DNA of 64,000 bases from Candidatus Endomicrobiellum mastotermitis. Its GTDB lineage: Bacteria > Elusimicrobiota > Endomicrobiia > Endomicrobiales > Endomicrobiaceae. Position numbers and translations under genes: made by a program. The notes under the pieces are model-generated. The model saw only the letters and a program-made list of their open reading frames with translations. It did no database searches and had not been told where the DNA came from. Position 1 is the first letter of the stretch; every line of letters begins with the position of its first letter. This document shows positions 1 through 9,211 of this stretch, one piece after another. The stretch is taken from contig JAISTT010000011.1 in assembly GCA_031272445.1 (NCBI GenBank), forward strand, positions 1 to 64,000. Direction: 5' to 3'.

Positions 1-141
1 GTCTGATTTTCTATTCTACTATCTCTAACTGATTTATTTTGTATATTTTGCTACTACCTCTCCGACTTTCTGTATAGCTCTTGCAGTTAAGTTTACTGCC
101 ATCTTTAATAAATGGCCTAACCTTGTAACAAACACAATCTC

Positions 142-330
142 TCACTTCACTTGTCTCTTTCGTTTAATAGTCCAAAGGCAATGTATGTATGGGACATCAG
201 CACATTCTTTATTTTTGAAACTTTTCTCCTGAATATCCTTAGCAATACACGCCATGGCATCACTATTATACGAAATAAATGTGACGGTTTCACGTTCTAC
301 TCCTTCTTTTACTTCGCCCCAAGACATATT
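142..330 (-). pseudogene. Remnant of a TrmA/RumA-family RNA (uracil-5-)-methyltransferase
   Basis: Only about 60 codons are open, far short of the 380-450 residues usual for this family. The piece resembles the extreme C-terminus of TrmA/RumA/RlmD enzymes: TFISYNSDAMACIAKDIQ (about 280-227) lines up with the family signature Y-x-S-C-N-P-x-T-L-A-R-D, and the tail IHCLWTIKRK resembles the usual H-x-E-T-V-x-L-L-x-K ending. The nucleophile cysteine of that signature would be tyrosine here, so the product could not be catalytic. An in-frame TAA lies just upstream of the ATG at 327, and text resembling the preceding region (GLSK) continues in another frame, as expected after a frameshift. The match is short and was made by eye. 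Confidence 0.4.
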
Positions 331-402
331 TTAGATAATCCCAACATCTTCGTTATTCCTCTTTGATCATGTTTGTCTGCATAGCTCTTATTATATTTAT
401 GT

Positions 403-666
403 TTATGGAATTGTATCCAAAATCTCATTAAATTTCTGATCAGAATGACCTGTTATTTCAATAGTTTTTTCTCTGCCTCTCTCACCTTTTCTCAAAAAAA
501 TCATTGACCTTTTTACATCAAAAAAATCTGATAAAAAATCACACAGTTCTTCATTTGCTTGACCTTCAACTGCAGGAGCTACAACTTTTACTCTTAAAAT
601 AGAACCTACCCTACTAACAACTTCATTCTTTTTTGAGTTAGGTATCACTCTAACTTTGATAATCAT
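403..666 (-). CDS. YggU-like DUF167 family protein
   Basis: An 87-residue protein, the normal length for the DUF167/YggU family. The family pattern is clear: an N-terminal strand V-x-V-x-P-x-[SA]-x-K-x-x-V (VRVIPNSKKNEVV, about residues 5-17), then the central V-x-A-x-P-x-x-G-x-A-N motif (VVAPAVEGQANEEL, about 28-41), then a basic C-terminal K-G-x-x-x-R-x-K block (KGERGREKTIEI). It is a small cytosolic protein with no established biochemical role. It lies 54 bp downstream of proC in the same direction; yggS-proC-yggU neighbourhoods are common in bacteria. The family assignment is firm but the function is unknown. Confidence 0.85.
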   Translation of the reverse strand: MIIKVRVIPNSKKNEVVSRVGSILRVKVVAPAVEGQANEELCDFLSDFFDVKRSMIFLRKGERGREKTIEITGHSDQKFNEILDTIP

Positions 667-720
667 TAGTATTCTCCCACTATATCTACCATATAATAAT
701 TATTTAGAGGTCTCTAAATT

Positions 721-1527
721 TTATTTACTCAGTTCTTTAGACCTTTCCATGGCTCTTTTCATAGCTCCATATACAATATCTGAAAAATTTTCTGAGTCAA
801 AATAATTTAATGCTGCTTCAGTCGTACCATTTGGAGACTTAACTCTTTCTTTCAATATTTTAGGAGATTCCCTTGTAATATAAAGCATTTTGCCTGAACC
901 ATAAACCGTTTGGACTGCAAATTCTCTTGCTGTCTCTTCATCTAACCCAAGCTTCTTAGCAGCCTTCTGCATAAGTTCGCAAAAATAGAATATATATCCT
1001 GTTCCAGAACCAGATAGAGCTGTGATAACATCAAATTTTTCTTCATCAAGAATTTTTACTTTACCAATAGCTGAAAATAAATGCTTTGCTTCCTGAAGTT
1101 GAACATTAGAAACAAATTTTCCTTTGCATAAAGCTGTAACACTAGAAAGAACAAGAGCTGAAGTATTAGGCATAGCCCTAATAACCGCAGTATCTTGTAG
1201 AACATTATTCTCAATAAATTTAGTAGTTATTCCCGCAGCAATCGAAATAATAATTGTTTCCCCTTTTATTAAATTCTTTATCTCACTCAAAAGTTCAATC
1301 ATATTTTGCGGTTTAACAGAAAGAACAATTATATCAGCAAATAATACACCTTTACCCTTATCATCAGTTATAGATACACCAAATTTCTGTCGAAGATTTA
1401 ATAATTTCTCTTTAATAGTATCATTACAAATAATATTTTCTCGCGCTACTAGTCTAGCTTCTAAAATACCACTTATAATAGCCTGAGTCATATTTCCAGA
1501 GCCAATAAAAAAAAGTTTCTTACTCAT
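721..1527 (-). CDS. proC: Pyrroline-5-carboxylate reductase
   Basis: Catalyses the last step of proline synthesis, the NAD(P)H-dependent reduction of pyrroline-5-carboxylate to proline. The 268 residues match the family length. The N-terminal Rossmann motif FIGSGNM is at residues 7-13. The substrate-binding helix signature ALSGSGTGYIF, a P5CR hallmark, follows at about residue 170, and the C-terminal helical dimerisation domain is complete. The start codon overlaps the yggS stop by 4 bp, indicating translational coupling. No lesion was seen. Confidence 0.95.
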   Translation of the reverse strand: MSKKLFFIGSGNMTQAIISGILEARLVARENIICNDTIKEKLLNLRQKFGVSITDDKGKGVLFADIIVLSVKPQNMIELLSEIKNLIKGETIIISIAAGITTKFIENNVLQDTAVIRAMPNTSALVLSSVTALCKGKFVSNVQLQEAKHLFSAIGKVKILDEEKFDVITALSGSGTGYIFYFCELMQKAAKKLGLDEETAREFAVQTVYGSGKMLYITRESPKILKERVKSPNGTTEAALNYFDSENFSDIVYGAMKRAMERSKELSK

Positions 1528-2219
1528 TTTTTCTTATATTCTCTTTCTCCAAATATTGCTGATCCTACTCTTATCATATTTGAACCTTCTTCAATGGCAA
1601 TTTTGTAATCATTAGACATTCCCATAGATAGAATATCAAATTCAGAATTTTTAAAAGATTTCTTAATATCTTCAAATAATTTATACACTTGCTTAAAATA
1701 GTATTTTGAATCTTTAGAATTCTTACTAAAAGGGGTTATAACCATCAACCCTCTTATTAAAACATTGTGGATTGACAAACACTTCTCATAAAAACCTTCC
1801 ACCTCATTTAGGTTAACACCTATTTTAGACATTTCATGTGAAACTTTCACTTCAATAAGACAATTTTGTAGTTTATTTAAATTCTTTGCATGACGACTTA
1901 TATTATATGCAAGACTCATAGTATCTAAAGAGTGTATCAAATCAAAGTTTTCTACAACTTTCTTTACCTTATTTGATTGCAAATGTCCTATAAAATGTTT
2001 TCTAATCCCTCTAAGAGAAAAGGCAAGCTGCTCAAATTTAGGTAGCGCCTCCTGTATTTTGCTTTCTCCTATATGCTTTATTCCACACCTTAAAGCTTCT
2101 AAGACATTTTGGTATGGGAAAGTTTTTGTCACAGCTACAATTTCAACAGAAGTACTCGAACTTTTGGCTAAATTCACAATATCTTTAATAAACTCTATAT
2201 TTTCCCTAATATTTCTCAT
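1524..2219 (-). CDS. yggS: YggS-family PLP homeostasis protein
   Basis: A 231-residue single-domain PLP-binding protein of the YggS/PROSC family, which has an alanine-racemase-like N-terminal barrel fold. Members buffer intracellular pyridoxal phosphate and affect amino-acid pools; no catalytic activity is established. The cofactor lysine is recognisable at about residue 32 in AVTKTF. Other family blocks are HIGESKIQEA, HFIGHLQSNK and the C-terminal MGMSNDYKIAIEEGSNMIRVG (split here by one residue from the usual MGMSxDxxxAI). It is translationally coupled to proC. Upstream of its ATG lies a long decayed gap, so its promoter was not assigned. Confidence 0.92.
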   Translation of the reverse strand: MRNIRENIEFIKDIVNLAKSSSTSVEIVAVTKTFPYQNVLEALRCGIKHIGESKIQEALPKFEQLAFSLRGIRKHFIGHLQSNKVKKVVENFDLIHSLDTMSLAYNISRHAKNLNKLQNCLIEVKVSHEMSKIGVNLNEVEGFYEKCLSIHNVLIRGLMVITPFSKNSKDSKYYFKQVYKLFEDIKKSFKNSEFDILSMGMSNDYKIAIEEGSNMIRVGSAIFGEREYKKK

Positions 2220-3500
2220 TTTTAACCTATTTTGGTTAGAACCAAGTAATTATAACATATTTTTTATGCTTTGAAATTTTTGAGTATAATATTTTAACAT
2301 ATAAATTAAAATTTGCTATCTATCATGCTTAATCATTTTTTATGACTATCTCTTTAATCTTACTTAAATTAACTTTCTTAAGTTCTTTTTTATATTTTTA
2401 GGCCAAACCACAATATTCCTCAGCATTCACATTTTAAAGACTCTGAAAGTGTCTAATTTATAATTACAGATATATATGTTTTTATATACTCACATACTTT
2501 ATTGCGTATTCTTAAAATCATTAAAATATCCTTACTTATAAATTTTAACTCCTCATTGCATGGATAAAATAAAAGCAGAACTACCTGCATTATTGGTTAT
2601 TTACTTTACAATCTATATATAATTATAAGTAGTATTATTACTCTCTATTTTATTATCAACACTGAAAGGCACTAAAAGTTATAGGTTATATATAAATACA
2701 TGCTTATAGAAAAAAAACATTTGACAACACCAAGTAAAACTTATGCCTTGAATCATTTAATAAAAATGTTTTCTTCTTTTTGATTTACTATAATTGTACT
2801 TGCAGGCAATTAAGAATTATGACGACAAGGAAATAACGTATACCAACTGCTGAATATTCTTTAACTTTTAAGTAAATTCTTACTTTATCACAAAGAAAAT
2901 AAATTACTGACAATAATGTCGTCACATAAAGAAGACATATTTTATCTTTACTATAGGCAAAAAAGATATTGTGACTTATAAAAAACTTTATAAACCACTC
3001 GAAATATCAACACTTGGCGTATGACATATTATATTCTTTAGCATTATTCTTCAATCTATTGTTTTTTATATCGACGAAAAATACAAAACAGAATCTTAGA
3101 TCTGATCGTTAGGCTCCAAGATTTTACTAATTTTTCTACATGGTAGTTTAAATAATTAAATATAAGACAACTTCTCATTATTAAAAGCTAATGTAAATAT
3201 GAACTCCAACCACATATGTAGTAATCACAATATATAACGCAATATTATACAATGTTGCACTTTTGAAAAAGATCTAACTAAAACTATACTAGTTAAGTTT
3301 TACCTTTTTCCAAATATCCATATTTTCTTATAATATAACTTTTTTTTAAAATAAGATTTTTGCATATACTCTCACAAAGAATTCAAGACCTTCAATAAAT
3401 GCTCATACGTTTTAGTAATATGCAAACTCAACAAGTTTTTACTATCTATAAGGATAAATCTTTTTTTATATATACCACAAATTCTTTATATTTGTTTTTA
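2220..3500. other. 1.28 kb non-coding gap with decayed sequence
   Basis: No open frame of useful length was found on either strand. The stretch is very AT-rich and broken by stops in all frames. Part of it (about 2950-3330, minus strand) can be read as a trpF relic and is listed separately. The remainder, 2220-2950, includes a minus-strand reading near 2440-2325 that is open except for one stop, but it matches nothing I recognise. No RNA gene or convincing terminator was found. It looks like a graveyard between metK and yggS rather than a regulatory region. Confidence 0.6.
2950..3330 (-). pseudogene. trpF: Probable relic of phosphoribosylanthranilate isomerase
   Basis: Read on the minus strand, several TrpF blocks appear in the right order. 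KI-x-GY near 3326 resembles the N-terminal KICGIT. IFFKS near 3273 resembles GFVFYPKS. VVGVHIYIS at 3213-3187 resembles VGVFVN-x-S. LKNNA near 3051 resembles the G-G-L-x-x-x-N segment. VDISSGL at 3011-2991 matches the diagnostic V-D-x-S-S-G-V-E, with the glutamate codon now TAA. Several stops interrupt it. The spacing between VGV and VDISS is about 66 codons against roughly 115-120 in intact TrpF, so internal deletions are needed. TrpF acts in tryptophan synthesis. The identification rests on short motifs read by eye. Confidence 0.37.
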
Positions 3501-4670
3501 TCATTTGAACTCTCGTTTTAGTTCATCAACTTTATTAACTTTTTCCCAAGTGAAATCTTCTTCATTCCTTCCAAAATGTCCATAAACGGCAGTTTTGGAA
3601 AAGATTGGTTTACGGAGTTGTAAGTAATCCGTAATACCTTTAGGAGTAAGCGGGAATACTTTTCTTATAATAGGTTCTAACGCTAACTTTGAAATTTTGT
3701 TGTTGGAATGGTGCGTATCAATCATTACAGAAACAGGATCAGCTACACCAATAGCATAAGCAAGTTGAACTGTACATTTATCAACTATACCCGACGCAAC
3801 TATATTTTTCGCAATATGTCTTGCCATATAACAAGCACTCCTATCAACTTTAGTAGAGTCTTTTCCAGAAAATGCCCCTCCACCATGTGCAGCCATTCCA
3901 CCATAAGTATCAACTATTATTTTTCTTCCAGTAAGACCAGTGTCTACAGCAGGTCCACCAAATAAGAATTTACCTGTAGGATTAATATATATTTTTGTGT
4001 CTTTATCAATCAGATGTCCAAGTGTAGGTTCAATAATATTATTAAAAATCTCTTTTTTAGACTTACTCGTTATACTATCCCCTGTTATATCTAAAATTTC
4101 TTCAGTATGTTGTGTTGACAAAACAACAGCATCTATCCTTTTAGGTTGCCAATCTATGTACTCAATGGTTACTTGAGTTTTTCCATCTGGTCCTAAATAA
4201 GGTAAAGTATTTCTCTTTCTTACTTCAGAAAGTCTAATCGCAAGTTTATGTGCTAAAATTATAGGTAAAGGCATAAATTCAGGAGTTTCCTTACATGCAA
4301 AACCTATCATCAATCCCTGATCACCAGCCCCACCGATGTCAACACCCATAGCAATATCTGGAGATTGTGTGTTTATAACGTCAATTATGGCACACGTATT
4401 ACAATCAAACCCTAAGGATAAATTATTATAGCCTATCCTTTTTAAAGTCTCCTTTATAATATCTTTTGTATTAACTCTTGCAGTTGTAGTAATTTCTCCA
4501 CCTACAATAATCAATCCTTTGGAAATAAAAGTCTCACAGGCAACTCTTGCATCTGCATCTTGTTTTAGTATTTCATCCAAAATAGTATCAGAAACTATAT
4601 CACACACTTTGTCAGGATGACCCTCTGTAACAGATTCAGATGTAAAAAAATAACTACGACTTTCTGACAT
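3501..4670 (-). CDS. metK: S-adenosylmethionine synthetase
   Basis: Makes S-adenosylmethionine from methionine and ATP in the cytosol, as a tetramer. The 389 residues match the family. Recognisable blocks are the N-terminal ATP-binding GHPDKVCD (residues 17-24), the hexapeptide GAGDQG in the middle, and the C-terminal glycine-rich phosphate loop [16 protein letters not shown], all intact. It lies downstream of recA with 104 bp between, and a sigma-70-like promoter can be drawn in that gap. The downstream side is decayed sequence. Confidence 0.97.
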   Translation of the reverse strand: MSESRSYFFTSESVTEGHPDKVCDIVSDTILDEILKQDADARVACETFISKGLIIVGGEITTTARVNTKDIIKETLKRIGYNNLSLGFDCNTCAIIDVINTQSPDIAMGVDIGGAGDQGLMIGFACKETPEFMPLPIILAHKLAIRLSEVRKRNTLPYLGPDGKTQVTIEYIDWQPKRIDAVVLSTQHTEEILDITGDSITSKSKKEIFNNIIEPTLGHLIDKDTKIYINPTGKFLFGGPAVDTGLTGRKIIVDTYGGMAAHGGGAFSGKDSTKVDRSACYMARHIAKNIVASGIVDKCTVQLAYAIGVADPVSVMIDTHHSNNKISKLALEPIIRKVFPLTPKGITDYLQLRKPIFSKTAVYGHFGRNEEDFTWEKVNKVDELKREFK

Positions 4671-4731
4671 AAAACCCCTATCTCTACTTCCTTATTTATA
4701 TAAAAAGTACTGAATTTTTTCGTACTAAAGC

Positions 4732-4763
4732 ATTATACATATAATTTGCTTTATTTTTGTCAA
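4732..4763 (-). promoter_or_regulatory. Candidate sigma-70 promoter for metK
   Basis: On the minus strand, a perfect TTGACA (4763-4758) is followed 20 bases later by a perfect TATAAT (4737-4732). The spacer is longer than the ideal 17, which weakens the call. It is placed 62 bp upstream of the metK ATG, within the recA-metK gap. Confidence 0.45.
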
Positions 4764-4774
4764 AAAATATTTAT

Positions 4775-5842
4775 TTATTTCTTAGTACTTTTGTATATTC
4801 TTTTTTCCTTTACAATATCTTCCTCTACACCTTCACCTTTTTTATCAATCCCCCCAAAAACTCTTTCTTTTATTCTCACCTCTATTTCTTCAGTAAGTGT
4901 AGAGTTTTCGGATAAATAAGTTTTCACATTCTCTCTTCCCTGTCCAAGTTTTTCATCTCTATAACTAAAAAATGCTCCTGTTTTCTCAATTATTCCATAA
5001 CTTACACCCATATCTACTAAATACCCAAATCTATCAATGCCTTGCCCAAATATTATTTCAAACTCAGCTTGTTTAAATGGTGCTGCAACTTTATTTTTTA
5101 CAACTTTAACCCTCACTCTATTACCTAAAATTTCATCACCTTTTTTAACAGACTCAATTCTTCTTATATCCAGTCTTACAGAGGAATAAAATTTTAGTGC
5201 AAGTCCCCCTGGAGTTGTTTCAGGACTCCCCCACATTACACCTATTTTTTGTCTTAACTGATTAATAAATATTATTGAGGTTTTTGATTTAGAAATGTTT
5301 GATGTAAGCTTTCTAAGAGCCTGACTCATAAGTCTCGCCTGAAGACCTAAAAAAGAATCTCCCATTTCTCCCTCAATTTCAGCTTTAGGAACAAGAGCTG
5401 CTACAGAATCAACAATTATAATATCAACTGCCCCTGAGCGAACAAGCTTATCAGCAATTTCTAGTCCCTGCTCACCAGAATCTGGTTGGGATATTAAGAG
5501 GCTATCTATACACACACCCAGTTTTTGAGCATATTCAGGATCCATTGCATGTTCAGCATCAATATACGCTGCAATACCGCCTAGTTTTTGCGTTTCGGCA
5601 ATCATACATAAAGCTAAAGTTGTTTTACCTGACGCCTCAGGACCATAAATCTCAATTATCCTACCACGTGGAATTCCACCCACACCTATAGCTATATCAA
5701 GAGGTAAAGCACCGGTTGATATTGAATCAACTTTTTCTTTTAAACGTTTGTCACCGAGTCTCATAATTGCTTCTTTCCCAAAATCCTTCTCAATCTGTGA
5801 AAGAGCTAAATCCAACGCCTTAAGTTTTTCATCCTTTGCCAT
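4775..5842 (-). CDS. recA: RecA recombinase
   Basis: An ATP-dependent strand-exchange protein for homologous recombination and repair. The 355 residues match the usual length. Walker [10 protein letters not shown] is at residues 67-75, Walker B-like [10 protein letters not shown] is at about 138, and the L2/DNA-binding neighbourhood [18 protein letters not shown]-x-GG is intact. A strong ribosome site (GGAGGAAG) precedes the ATG. No recognised LexA box (GAAC-N4-GTTC or CTGT-N8-ACAG) was seen upstream. An intact recA is notable in a lineage showing gene decay, since many endosymbionts lose it. Confidence 0.97.
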   Translation of the reverse strand: MAKDEKLKALDLALSQIEKDFGKEAIMRLGDKRLKEKVDSISTGALPLDIAIGVGGIPRGRIIEIYGPEASGKTTLALCMIAETQKLGGIAAYIDAEHAMDPEYAQKLGVCIDSLLISQPDSGEQGLEIADKLVRSGAVDIIIVDSVAALVPKAEIEGEMGDSFLGLQARLMSQALRKLTSNISKSKTSIIFINQLRQKIGVMWGSPETTPGGLALKFYSSVRLDIRRIESVKKGDEILGNRVRVKVVKNKVAAPFKQAEFEIIFGQGIDRFGYLVDMGVSYGIIEKTGAFFSYRDEKLGQGRENVKTYLSENSTLTEEIEVRIKERVFGGIDKKGEGVEEDIVKEKRIYKSTKK

Positions 5843-5903
5843 ACTCTTCCTCCATTTAGTATCAGCTTGTTATTTTGTTCTAAATTTTTTCATAAAAGTA
5901 CAT

Positions 5904-7373
5904 TTATAAATTAATACTTTCATTTCTCTCCACAACATCAATAAGGAATTGATGTATATAAACCATGGCTAAAGTATCCATCGCACAATACTTTAGTAAA
6001 TTACGTTTTGTTTGTTTTATTTTTTTACTACCATACACTCCCATTGCCATAAAAGCGAAAGCAGTAACAGCATCTCTACCATTCTTTATCTTCAAGTGAG
6101 AGTAGTCTAATTCAGGAATCAATATTGGAAGAACTTTTTTTATAGATGAACGACCATGAAAATTTACATCATAATAATTTTTTCTAATAATCAACTCAAG
6201 ATCTACTATCCTTTTAACTATTCCATCAAGTTTTCCAGATAAATCAGGGAAAATATCCATAAGCTTTAAAATAATGTTACGTTCAAAATTGGCATAAGTC
6301 ATTATACTTCCCTCTATATCTAGATATTCAATAAATTTTTCTGTAATTTCACGTCTACAATCCTTTTTTTGATCAACAATATATTCATAATGGTCTATAA
6401 TATTTCCTGCAATGTCAGTTTTATATATTGAAAACTGTGTTAAGAACTGTGAGTAAGGACCAACATGTTCATATAAAGGCAGTGCCGTACTCACTGATTC
6501 AAAATCTAGATAATAAAAGGGTTGTTTTATGTTGTGTATATATGTTTTTAAATCTTTTGAAACATAATTTGCACCAGTCAAAACACAATTTTTAACTATT
6601 TTTTGGGCTTTAGTAAGCTCAAAATCGGATGGAATTTTACAAATAGTATCAATTCCTGATGTTACTAATCTTTCAAGTGAAGCAGTTGAAAGATGTGGTA
6701 GGTCAAATATATGATTTTTAATACCCTTACCTATACAGGTGTTAAATACAGGACAATTCTTGCAATTTTTCTTTAAATAAGGCCTCGGCATATTTTTAGA
6801 TTTAATAATTTCAATGATTTCATCAGAAAGATTTAAAAACTCGTTAATTTTTAATTCAACTTTATCAGTACAATCTAATATTTTAAAAAACCTTGACACA
6901 TCCATACCAAAACGATAATCACTAGATAAGTGAAGGAGAGCATACCTTTGCACGTTTACACCTGCCTTAGCCAAAACCATTGCGTCAAAAGACATGTCAT
7001 TAATATATTTAAATTTGTATTTAGTACTAGGTTTAATTTCAAATAAGGATAATACATTACCATCATATTTCTTAAGTATGTCAATTTTTGCTAAATAATC
7101 AGTCGCAATAAAATAAGCTTCATAAATCGTTTTAACATTAGGATTAAATATCAATTCCCTAGCATATAATGCTGCAACATCAATCTTTGATTTCCATGCA
7201 TTCACACCATTTGAAAAAAGTTTATGTGACATTTCGAGAATAATTTCTCTTTCAAATTTTAAAAATCTACTATTAATCCCTATAAATTTTGGAATTATAT
7301 TTCTTTTTGTCATCCATCCTAGAGTAGGACAACGTAAATAATTGATAAAAATCGCTTTATTTATATACTTCAT
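5904..7373 (-). CDS. DUF2779 protein: Fe-S PD-(D/E)XK nuclease-like domain joined to a DEDD exonuclease-like domain
   Basis: A 489-residue protein of the DUF2779 family. The N-terminal half has a RecB/Cas4-like PD-(D/E)XK pattern: D98 in AKIDIL, then E112-x-K114 in LFEIKPS, then QRY at about 142-144. Four cysteines are spaced as in AddB/Cas4 Fe-S nucleases: Cys15 in LRCP, and C-x2-C-x5-C in NCKNCPVFNTC near residue 210. A helical linker (LERLVTSGIDTICKIP) follows, resembling the helix-hairpin-helix-like piece of RecB-type fusion proteins. The C-terminal half begins with FYYLDFES (an ExoI-like D-x-E) and ends with KYCAMDTLAM, typical of DEDD 3'-5' exonucleases. Biological role is unknown; a DNA or RNA processing function is inferred. 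It is 61 bp downstream of nothing co-directional on its 5' side and just upstream of recA. Confidence 0.8.
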   Translation of the reverse strand: MKYINKAIFINYLRCPTLGWMTKRNIIPKFIGINSRFLKFEREIILEMSHKLFSNGVNAWKSKIDVAALYARELIFNPNVKTIYEAYFIATDYLAKIDILKKYDGNVLSLFEIKPSTKYKFKYINDMSFDAMVLAKAGVNVQRYALLHLSSDYRFGMDVSRFFKILDCTDKVELKINEFLNLSDEIIEIIKSKNMPRPYLKKNCKNCPVFNTCIGKGIKNHIFDLPHLSTASLERLVTSGIDTICKIPSDFELTKAQKIVKNCVLTGANYVSKDLKTYIHNIKQPFYYLDFESVSTALPLYEHVGPYSQFLTQFSIYKTDIAGNIIDHYEYIVDQKKDCRREITEKFIEYLDIEGSIMTYANFERNIILKLMDIFPDLSGKLDGIVKRIVDLELIIRKNYYDVNFHGRSSIKKVLPILIPELDYSHLKIKNGRDAVTAFAFMAMGVYGSKKIKQTKRNLLKYCAMDTLAMVYIHQFLIDVVERNESINL

Positions 7374-7858
7374 AAATAATTAAGAAATTCCTTCTTTACA
7401 ATAAATGTATGTCATAATAATAAGAATATTTAGAAAATAAAAAGGAAAGAAACTATAATTTTATCTACCATAAAGTTACAAAGTTACTTATTATAGTTAT
7501 AAATTTTTTAACTACTTAAAAATTTTTTTATTCCAAATTAAAACTAATTTAATACTTCTCTTACTTTTTCGTTATTATATCAAAATCAAAATAGCTATTT
7601 TAAACAATTCGACCTTGTATCAAATTTTTCTCCGACTAAATTTAAAATAAGTAAATGAACTAATACTAAATATTTACTACATTAATCGCTATATTGTGTT
7701 TAGAGTTATATACATAATCACAATCAAAAGTGAAATCTTACCATACTTTGCACTTTTATGGTATAATTTTATTTGTATTATTTCGTAAGTTTCGTAACTC
7801 CAATAAAGTTAGTTAAATAAAATATTATAAATATAAAATAAAAAAAGGAACAATATTT
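7374..7858. other. 485 bp divergent intergenic region
   Basis: This lies between the divergently transcribed DUF2779 gene (minus) and uhpC (plus), so it must hold promoters for both. It is very AT-rich with no open frame and no motif resembling a decayed gene. A candidate promoter for uhpC is listed separately. None was assigned for the minus-strand side. Confidence 0.5.
7738..7767 (+). promoter_or_regulatory. Candidate promoter for uhpC
   Basis: A perfect TATAAT at 7762-7767 has a poor -35 match (TTACCA, 7738-7743) 18 bases upstream. The predicted start is about 85 bases ahead of the uhpC ATG, leaving room for an untranslated leader. Confidence 0.35.
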
Positions 7859-9211
7859 ATGTTATCAAAACTCATTAATTGGATGAAGCCTCTTCCAGAC
7901 ACAGAAATTCAACTGAAAGACGAAAAACAAATTGCAAATTTATATAAATTTTGGCGCATAAGAATGTTCTTAGGCATGTATATTGGTTATATAGTGTACT
8001 ATTTTACGCGAAAAAATCTATCATTTGTAGCAACTGCTTTTATGAGAAACGTTGGTATTACAAAAATGGAGTTTGGCATTTTAAATTCACTAGCGTATAT
8101 ATCTTACGGTGTAGGAAAATTTTTAAGTGGTATATTCGCTGATAAGTGTAGTATAAGAACTTTCATGGCGCTAGGTCTAATTGGATCTTCTATAATTAAC
8201 CTCTTTTTTGGATTTCTTTATTCACTGCCTTTTATAACTTTCTTTTGGGGAATAAATGGCGGGTTGCAGTCAATGGGTTTTCCTCCGGTAGCAAAAGGGC
8301 TTGTATACTGGTTTTCTCCTAGTGAAAGAGCAACCAAATGGACATTATGGTCATCTTCTCACACTGTTGGAACTTTTCTCATAGGTATATTAGCGGCTTG
8401 GTGTATAGGATTGGGAGACTGGCGTGCAACATTTTACGTTCCCGGTATAATAGGACTGATAACCGGAATAGTTTTACTTTTTACTTTAACAGATAAACCT
8501 TCTTCACTAGGACTACCTCCTATTGATATCTATCATAATGACACTTTACCTTTAAAAAAACAAACAAAAGGACAAAAGTCTCTTTCCCATATGCAAATTT
8601 TATTTAAATATGTTCTATTCAACCCATTTTTATGGTCACTTGCAATAGCGTATACATTTATATACTTTATCCGTTTTGCCACATTAGACTGGGGTACCGT
8701 ATTTATGACTGAAAGGGGTTTATCGGAAAAAAATGCGGCATTTTTATTAGGGTTTATGCCTCTTATAGGTACTTTAGGAGGCATATCTTCAGGTTGGATT
8801 TCTGATAAATTTTTTAAAGGCCGTTGCGCACCTATTAGTATCATATATCTACTTTGCTTGATTTTCAGTTTGTGGGGTATGTATCATTTCACCAATGTAT
8901 CAACACCATGGTGGCTTATAGCATTATTTCTCTCTCTTGTAGGTTTTTTTGTGGATGGACCACAAAACCTTGTTGGTGGCGTACAAGTTTCCCGTATAAC
9001 TGTACAAGAGTCTATCGGAGCCGCTTGTGGTTTTACGGGAATGTTCGGTTATTTAGGTGCATTTTTATCCGGTATCGGTGCAGCTTGGATCATTGAAAAG
9101 TGGGGATGGCACGGCATATTCATATCTTGCGGAATATTTTGTGTAATGGCAATATTATTCATCATCATTACTTGGAAGAGAGAAAATACTAAACCTATTT
9201 TGAATCAATAG
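7859..9211 (+). CDS. uhpC: Sugar-phosphate antiporter of the organophosphate:Pi (UhpC/UhpT/GlpT) family
   Basis: A 450-residue inner-membrane protein with about twelve hydrophobic segments, belonging to the OPA branch of the major facilitator superfamily, which exchanges hexose or triose phosphates for inorganic phosphate. The N-terminal block IGYIVYYFTRKNLS (about 41-54) and GVGKFLSGIFADKCS (about 83-97) are OPA-typical and carry the conserved arginine and lysine used for phosphate binding. The closest resemblance is to UhpC, a sensor in enteric bacteria but a transporter in Chlamydia. No uhpAB two-component genes are adjacent, so transport is the better inference. The likely cargo is glucose 6-phosphate. 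AAGGA precedes the ATG by about 9 bases. Confidence 0.9.
   Translation: MLSKLINWMKPLPDTEIQLKDEKQIANLYKFWRIRMFLGMYIGYIVYYFTRKNLSFVATAFMRNVGITKMEFGILNSLAYISYGVGKFLSGIFADKCSIRTFMALGLIGSSIINLFFGFLYSLPFITFFWGINGGLQSMGFPPVAKGLVYWFSPSERATKWTLWSSSHTVGTFLIGILAAWCIGLGDWRATFYVPGIIGLITGIVLLFTLTDKPSSLGLPPIDIYHNDTLPLKKQTKGQKSLSHMQILFKYVLFNPFLWSLAIAYTFIYFIRFATLDWGTVFMTERGLSEKNAAFLLGFMPLIGTLGGISSGWISDKFFKGRCAPISIIYLLCLIFSLWGMYHFTNVSTPWWLIALFLSLVGFFVDGPQNLVGGVQVSRITVQESIGAACGFTGMFGYLGAFLSGIGAAWIIEKWGWHGIFISCGIFCVMAILFIIITWKRENTKPILNQ

Noticed and set aside
2325-2440. Minus-strand reading with one stop (NAEEYCGLA, then KYKKELKKVNLSKIKE)
   Set aside because: Lysine-rich helical text of this kind arises easily in AT-rich DNA; no protein family recognised. 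Mentioned only as part of the decayed gap.
3708-3965. Plus-strand frames inside metK, and similar antisense frames in most other genes
   Set aside because: Shadows of real genes: low-complexity translations with no ribosome site, lying wholly inside well-identified coding regions.
5843-5903. Possible SOS box ahead of recA
   Set aside because: Neither the GAAC-N4-GTTC nor the CTGT-N8-ACAG pattern is present; only a lone GAAC half was seen.
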